64,000 nucleotides of DNA from assembly GCA_037962975.1 (NCBI GenBank), contig CM075676.1:91644001-91708000 (forward strand), read 5' to 3'. Numbering within the stretch: the first letter of the stretch is position 1; every line of letters starts with the position of its first letter. Both the position numbers and the translations under genes were made by a program. The notes below the pieces were generated by a model. It had not been told where the DNA came from, made no database searches, and saw only the letters and a program-made list of their open reading frames with translations. This stretch comes from Clitoria ternatea (Eukaryota > Streptophyta > Magnoliopsida > Fabales > Fabaceae). Below are positions 58,461-64,000 of the stretch, in pieces.

Positions 58461-58763
58461 ATAGAAGATAATATCTTTGCGTTTCTTGTGTAATCTTAGT
58501 TCAATTTTTGGAGTGAAATATGGGATGAGGGTTTTCGATTCCGTTCAGCGCCCTTTTCCCTCTTGCGTTCCGTACATTGTCCAACGAATATGGCTTCGTT
58601 TTTTTTTGTTTTGTAACTGAAAACTCTAATTTTTAACCTAAGTTTGGGACCTTTTTAAGCTTCTGAACCTTTTTAGATTTTTCTGTTCATTTGCGGGTGG
58701 TAGGCGTGGGCTTTTCAGGTTTGAGTCTTTTAATAATGTTGCTTATGTTTTGGGAAATTTTTC

Positions 58764-59592
58764 GGGATTTTGGCCAAAATAGCGTGTTTTTAAAAAATAT
58801 CTATGTGTTTGGGATGGAAAGATAATATTTAATAGTTTGGGGCGTTTTTTGTCACATAAGAATTGATTTTTTAATACAAACGAGTAATATTATTAAGTAT
58901 AATATTTTATATTCTTATATATACATATATAAAATAAAATAAAACTTATATAATATATATATATATATTATATTATAAAATATATATTAATGTATATTCT
59001 ATTAACGTTAATATATATTATATATTAATAGAATATATAAAGTATTTTAATATACATATTTAATGATATATATTAAATATATATAATTTATATATTAAAA
59101 TATTAAATATTAAACATAAATATATATTTTATATAAAAATATTTTAATATATTAACGTTAGTTTATATACTAACAATAATGTATATAAATTATTTATATT
59201 AATATGTATATATATTAAAAATGTTATAAATATATATTTAATTTATAAATTATATATTATAATATTTCAATATATATTTAATGTTATATATATTATATAA
59301 GTTTTTATTTTATTTTGTATATGTATATATATATATGTAAGAATAGAAAATATTATATTTAATAGTATTTTCTATTTACATCAAAGAATCAGTTATTCTG
59401 GTAGTTATGATATCACATTTTGATTTATGAGTGACAAGTTTGATTCCTGCTGTGGATGATTATTAATTATTTTTTCCTAATAGGTGAAGACAAATTCGTT
59501 TCCTCAAAAGACGAATAGACCACTAAATATTATTTTTCTCACCCCAAACACATAAATACTTTTTAAAAACACCCTATTTTGGCCAAAATCCC
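58764..59592. mobile_element. Mutator-like miniature element with 9-bp target duplication
   Basis: Long terminal inverted repeats begin GGGATTTTGGCCAAAATAG and stay similar for about 75 bases at each end. A perfect 9-bp duplication AAATTTTTC flanks the element (58755-58763, 59593-59601), diagnostic of Mutator-like elements. A second, inner inverted pair at about 58885-58960 and 59300-59375 (AATATTTTATATTCTTA-type) surrounds a core made almost entirely of A and T. There is no transposase; the whole 829 bases could fold into one long hairpin. Confidence 0.9.
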
Positions 59593-59766
59593 AAATTTTT
59601 CTTACGTCGTTGTCGTGCGGCTTTGTGCCCGTGTCATGGGGAAATGGATAACGGTTGTGGGGGTTCAAAACAAGAGTATTGGCTGTGCCGTGGTTCAGAT
59701 TTGATGACATGATGATGTTTTATGGAAAGGTGCAGAGGGGAAGTTTATACATAATTAAGTTTTGTT

Positions 59767-59945
59767 TGTTTTAAATAAAATGAAATGAGAACTTAAATTC
59801 AAGCAAAAGAGATATTGAAAGGAAGAAATTTGAGAATGAGTAAGAGAGTTGTGTTATAATTATGCATACCCAAGTTCTATTTATAGAACTTGGGGAGGGG
59901 ACAATATTGGGGACATCCACCATAAATTAGGGATAATTCATAATA
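59767..59945 (-). repeat. 3' LTR of Copia copy 2
   Basis: About 179 bases. On the minus strand it follows the polypurine tract CCAAGGGGGAG (59946-59956) and contains a TATA box within CTATAAATAGAAC near 59879-59891. The outer border TGTTTTAAATAAAATG is set by comparison with the LTR of copy 1. A target duplication cannot be tested because the other end is outside the window. Confidence 0.65.
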
Positions 59946-60068
59946 CTCCCCCTTGGATGTCCATAATTTAGAATGTGCCTCGTTAAAACCTTACTAGGAA
60001 AAACCCAGTGAAGGAAAAAGAGTACAACATTCTTTACAAAGTGAATAAATAATTAAATATATAAGTAC

Positions 60069-60585
60069 TTAATTCTCCCCCTCATCAGAACATTTGTGTA
60101 AGCATCGAAGACCAATCTTCTGTACTAGTTGCTCGAAGACTTTGGTTGGCAATGATTTTGTAAAAATATCTGTCAAATTTTCACATGATCGGACTTGTTG
60201 GACATTTATTTCACCATTCTTTATGAGATCATGAGTAAAGAAGAATTTTGGTGAAATTTGTTTTGTTCTGTCTCCTTTAATATAACCCTCCTTTAATTGA
60301 GAAATACAGGCTGCATTATCTTCACATAAGATTGTTGGTGGTAATTTTCCAGCGTGCAAGCCACAAGTTTCTTGAATATGTTTAATCATAGATCTCAACC
60401 AAACACATTCTCGACTTGCTTCATGTAATGCTAGAATTTCAGCATGATTAGATGATGTTGCTGTGATTGTTTGTTTTATGGATCTCCATGAAATTGCTGT
60501 ACCACCATATGTGAACAAATATCCTGTTTGTGATCGACCATTATGAGGATCAGACAAATACCCCGCATCTGCATAACCAATTAGG
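60069..60585 (-). pseudogene. Copia copy 2: RNase H domain
   Basis: The minus-strand frame contains SDPHNGRSQTGYLFTYGGTA, the acidic stretch SSNHAEILALHEASRE and EDNAACISQLKEG, ending DIFTKSLPTKVFEQLVQKIG and a natural-looking stop at 60069. It is separated from the RT frame by a one-base frame change near 60590-60610, seen by comparison with copy 1. Confidence 0.9.
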
Positions 60586-61897
60586 TTTGCCTTGGATACA
60601 TATGGGAAAATAAACCCATGTTCATTGTACCTCTAAGGTATCGGAATATGTGTTTAATCTCATTCCAATGCCTTTTTGTGGGTAAAGAACTATGTCTTGC
60701 TAACAAATTGACAGCAAATGATATATCAGGTCGTGTATGACTAGCAAGATACATTAGTGCACCAATTGCACTGAGATATGGTACTTCAGGACCAAGTAGT
60801 TCTTCATTTTTCTCCTGAGGTCGAAAAGGATCTTTGCTTACTTCAAGTGACCTTACAACCATTGGACTGCTCAATGGGTGTGATTTGTCCATATAGAACC
60901 ATTTTAGCACCTTTTCTGTATAAGTCTTTTGGTGCATTAAAATTCCTTCCTTTAAATATTCTAATTGTAATCCAAGACAAAACTTTGTTTTTCCTAAGTC
61001 TTTCATCTCGAATTCCTTTTTCAAGCAATTTACAGCCTTTGAGAGCTCTTTAGGAGTTCCGATGATGTTTAAATCATCTATATAAATTGCAATTATAACA
61101 AACTCTTTTCCTAATCTTTTCATAAAAACACATGGACAAATCGGGTCATTTTTATACCCTTCTTTCATCAGATATTCACTGAGGCAATTATACCACATAC
61201 GTCCAGATTGTTTCAGTCCGTAAAGAGATTTATTCAATTTAATTGAATAATTTTCTCTAGGATTTGTCTTGTATGCTTCAGGCAAATTAAATTGTTCAGG
61301 GAGTTTCATATATATGTCATTTTCAAGTGAGCCATATAAATATGCTGCAACAACATCCATGAGGCGTAAATCAAGCTTTTCACGAATCGCCAAACTTATT
61401 AAGTATCAAAAAGTTGTTGCATCCATCACTGGTGAATATGTTTCTTCAAAATCAATACCAGGTCTTTGTGAGAAACCTTGTGCAACAAGTCTTGCTTTAT
61501 ATCGCACAATTTTACCATTTTCATTTCTTTTTCTTGTAAAGACCCATTTGTACCCAACTGGTTTTATACCTTTAGGTGTTTGGACTACAGGTCCAAAAAC
61601 TTTTCGTTTTGCAAGTGAGTTTAACTTTTCTTGCATTGCATCTTTCCACTTTGGCCAATCATTTCTTTGTGCACATTCCTTAACAGATTTTGGCTCATGA
61701 TTCTTATCATCATTTATAATATCAAGAGCTACTTTGAATGCAAAAATTTCATCAACATCGACTTCAGGTCGATTCCATTGTATACCATCCATGACATAAT
61801 TTATCGAGATCTCTTTGTTTGTATCAATTTCAGGTACCTTAGTTTCTTCTGGATTTGAAACTTTGATTATGTCAGGAGACTCTAGTGGAGTCTTCAT
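60581..61897 (-). pseudogene. Copia copy 2: reverse transcriptase domain
   Basis: RT text runs from WPKWKDAMQEKLNSLAK through ARLVAQGFSQRPGIDFEETY and the catalytic YIDDL motif to RPDISFAVNLLARHSSLPTK. An in-frame stop at 61406-61408 interrupts it; copy 1 reads through the same place. The frame on both sides is the same, so a single substitution explains the break. Confidence 0.92.
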
Positions 61898-61906
61898 ATC
61901 CTCGAT

Positions 61907-63115
61907 TCAACCATCCTCTTTATTTATTTTTCTTTTCCGAGGGTTTTTATCTTTAGAACCAACAGGTCTGCCACGTTTTACTTTGGCTTCAGACTCATTT
62001 GCAATTTTAGATTGTCCTTCAGGGATATCAATCTTTATTGGAGTATTAACAGCTGGTATATGTGACTTAGTCACTCTTTTTAGATCAGCAAATGCATTAG
62101 GCAATTGGTTTGCTAAATTTTGCAAACTAATTATTTTCTGAACTTTTAGTTCAGATTGCTTTGTTCGAGGATCAAGATGTGATAGAGATATCTCATTCCA
62201 GCTAATCCTTTTATCCAACTGTTTATTTTCTCCCCCTAATGATGGAAAAACAGATTCATCAAAATGACAATCAGCAAAACGAGCTGTAAACAAATCACCT
62301 GTTAAGGGTTCAAGATATTTTATTATTGATGGACTTTCATATCTAACATATATTTCCAACCTTCTTTGAGGTCCCATCTTAGTGCGTTGTGGAGGAGAAA
62401 TAGGAACATATACCGCACTTCCAAAGATTCTTAGATGGGAAATATTTGGTTCTTTACCATGAACCAATTGTAAAGGGGAATATTCATAATAACTTGTAGG
62501 TCTGATGCGAATAAGTGCTGCCGCATGCATGATTGCATGTCCCCAAGTTGAAATTGAGAGTTTTGATCTCATTAACAATGGTCTTGCTATCAATTTCAAA
62601 CGTTTAATCAATGATTCCGCAAGTCTATTTTGTGTATGAACATGTGCTACAGGATGTTCAACATCAATTCCAATGGACATACAATAATCATTAAATGATT
62701 GAGATGTGAATTCACCAGCGTTATCAAGGCGTATTTTCTTAATTGGATAATCAGGAAAATGAGCTCTTAAACGAATTAATTGAGCTAGTAATCTCGCAAA
62801 CGCCTGGTTACGAGTTGACAATAAGCAAACATGTGACCATCTAGTTGATGCATCAATTAAAACCATAAAATATCTAAATGGTCCACATGAAGGGTGTATT
62901 GACCCACAAATATCACCTTGTAGACGCTCTAAAAATGTGAGTGATTCACTTCCAATTTTCATTGGTGATGGTCGAGTAATTAATTTCCCTTGAGAGCAAG
63001 CAGCATATGAGAAATTATTAGTTTGGAGAATTTGTCTACTGGACAAGCAATGACCATTTGAATTCTCAACTATTTTTCGCATCATTATTGTTCCAGGATG
63101 GCTTAACCGTTCATG
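61907..63115 (-). pseudogene. Copia copy 2: integrase domain
   Basis: Integrase core with the acidic triad in LQGDICG, RLDNAGEFTSQSF and LAESLIKRL, preceded by HERLSHPGTIMM from the zinc-binding region. The C-terminal part carries a basic linker (KRGRPVGSKDKNPRKRK), possibly nuclear-localising. An in-frame stop at 61907-61909 ends it and another at 63116-63118 separates it from the upstream frame, both in phase with their neighbours. Confidence 0.92.
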
Positions 63116-63562
63116 CTAAATAACAAAGTTATTCTTATTTGTAAACTTCTGGTTTACTATGGCATTTGTTTCAATTGTACTAATATATGTGTAGTATAAA
63201 CCGGAGAAAAATGAAGGCAATTTTTCCAATATACATTTCTTATCAGAAATTAACTTTGTAATGTATAGATATTCATCATTTCCTTCATTTGTGGTCTCAA
63301 TATGGTATCCATTTCTACGGATATCCTTAAAACTCAACAAATTTCTTTGAGACTTTTTAGAATATAATGCACTTTCAATGTGCAATTTTGTTCCTCCAAG
63401 TAACAAAATACTGGCTCTGCCGGAGCCTTCAATTATATTTATACTACCAGATATTGTATTAACATTTGCTTCTTGTTTTACTATATGGTAAAAATATTTC
63501 TCATTCTTGAGAATGGTATGAGTTGTTGCACTGTCTGCGAGACATATATCTTCGTCATTCAT
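63116..63562 (-). pseudogene. Copia copy 2: protease and gag-pre-integrase region
   Basis: The frame opens ICLADSATTHTILKNEKYF, where DSA is the retroviral-type aspartic protease active site of Copia elements, followed by LLSFKDIRRNGYHIET and the gag-pre-integrase segment. It ends at an in-frame stop (63116-63118) inside the conserved HERLSHPG region. Confidence 0.88.
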
Positions 63563-63697
63563 ATGAGCATTTACTCTTCATTAAATAAATAAAAATAAAT
63601 CATGAGTTAAAATATAATTAACAATAATATTTAACAAAATTTTATTGATAAAGACAAAATTTACAACAAAACAAATTACATAAAACATTAAAATAAT

Positions 63698-64000
63698 TTA
63701 TTTAGGGGCACTCTCTTCTCCAACCGAGTGGTTAATGTCTTCTTCAGGAAGAGTAAGAAAATCATCAACACTAAAATCAGAGAAATCATCATCTATACCA
63801 ATAAAATTTGTCTCTATTATTTTCCCTTTATTTTTAAGGGATTTTTGGTATAGATCTACGAGATGCTTTAGTGTGCGACAAACTCGAGACCAGTGTCCCT
63901 TGCTACCACAACGGTAGCAGATATTTTTAGTTTGTTCGTTATTTTGAGCATCTGTCTCTTTTTTCATATGTTCTTTTTTTTTCCATGTGAATGATGACCT
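63698..64000 (-). pseudogene. Copia copy 2: C-terminal Gag with zinc knuckle
   Basis: CYRCGSKGHWSRVC fits the nucleocapsid knuckle C-X2-C-X4-H-X4-C. An acidic tail (IGIDDDFSDFSVDDFLTLPEEDI) runs to a stop at 63698. The frame continues beyond the window. About 135 AT-rich bases separate this stop from the protease frame, so gag and pol look like separate frames here. Confidence 0.85.

Larger units (their letters stand above)
59767..64000 (-). mobile_element. Copia retrotransposon copy 2, truncated by the window edge
   Basis: From right to left on the minus strand: gag zinc knuckle, protease, gag-pre-integrase, integrase, RT, RNase H, 3' non-coding sequence, polypurine tract and LTR. It is the same family as copy 1 at 29.8-40.9 kb and follows Copia order (protease, integrase, RT, RNase H). 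At least three premature stops and one frameshift make this copy inactive as it stands. The 5' LTR and most of gag lie outside the window. Confidence 0.93.

Overview
This is a stretch of plant nuclear chromosome. The genes carry introns, the intergenic DNA is very AT-rich, and plant transposons are everywhere. Codon-level resemblance of the genes and the style of the repeats suggest a legume, probably a bean relative (Phaseoleae); that placement is inference from familiarity. The prokaryotic ideas of operons, Shine-Dalgarno sites and CRISPR do not apply, and I saw no rRNA gene and no tRNA gene I could support.

Five protein-coding genes look intact. A nine-exon, minus-strand gene at 9.4-13.8 kb encodes cytosolic non-phosphorylating NADP-dependent glyceraldehyde-3-phosphate dehydrogenase (GAPN). 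A single-exon RTF2-like gene lies at 22.7-23.8 kb. A single-exon PLS-class pentatricopeptide repeat (PPR) gene lies on the minus strand at 27.2-29.3 kb. An eight-exon gene for the exosome subunit RRP43 lies at 44.2-49.9 kb, and the mitochondrial cytochrome c maturation ATPase gene ABCI1/CCMA at 55.9-56.6 kb. They are housekeeping genes in unrelated pathways and do not form a functional cluster. A broken PUS1-like tRNA pseudouridine synthase pseudogene sits between RTF2 and the PPR gene.

Most of the rest is mobile DNA. The left edge holds part of a long LTR-like element with a minisatellite, followed by a non-autonomous CACTA transposon (2.3-3.4 kb) and a decayed Copia remnant (about 4 kb). 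From 29.8 to 42.1 kb there is a nest. A decayed Copia element is split by an 8.7-kb insertion with a 5-bp target duplication (TTCTT). That insertion is itself split by a 1.3-kb solo LTR (duplication CTAAT) and by a 4.5-kb LTR-like element (duplication CACGG). The 4.5-kb element carries a striking array of CCGAGTGA-type repeats in one orientation and the reverse complement of that motif downstream. A second Copia copy, with gag, protease, integrase, RT and RNase H all recognisable but broken by stops and a frameshift, fills 59.8-64 kb and runs off the right edge.

Small DNA transposons with clear ends and target duplications are recognisable: three PIF/Harbinger-like (TTA), one Stowaway-like (TA) inside an RRP43 intron, and one Mutator-like (perfect 9-bp duplication). 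RRP43 also hosts, in intron 5, an internally deleted Copia element with both LTRs. The 1.7-kb region upstream of the RRP43 start is duplicated about 9.8 kb downstream, where it now lies ahead of ABCI1; this may be a promoter duplication.

The least explained feature is a set of four LTR-like elements that share ends (TGTAACA...TGTTACA), a candidate splice-donor block and clusters of palindromic or tandem repeats, yet differ almost completely elsewhere.
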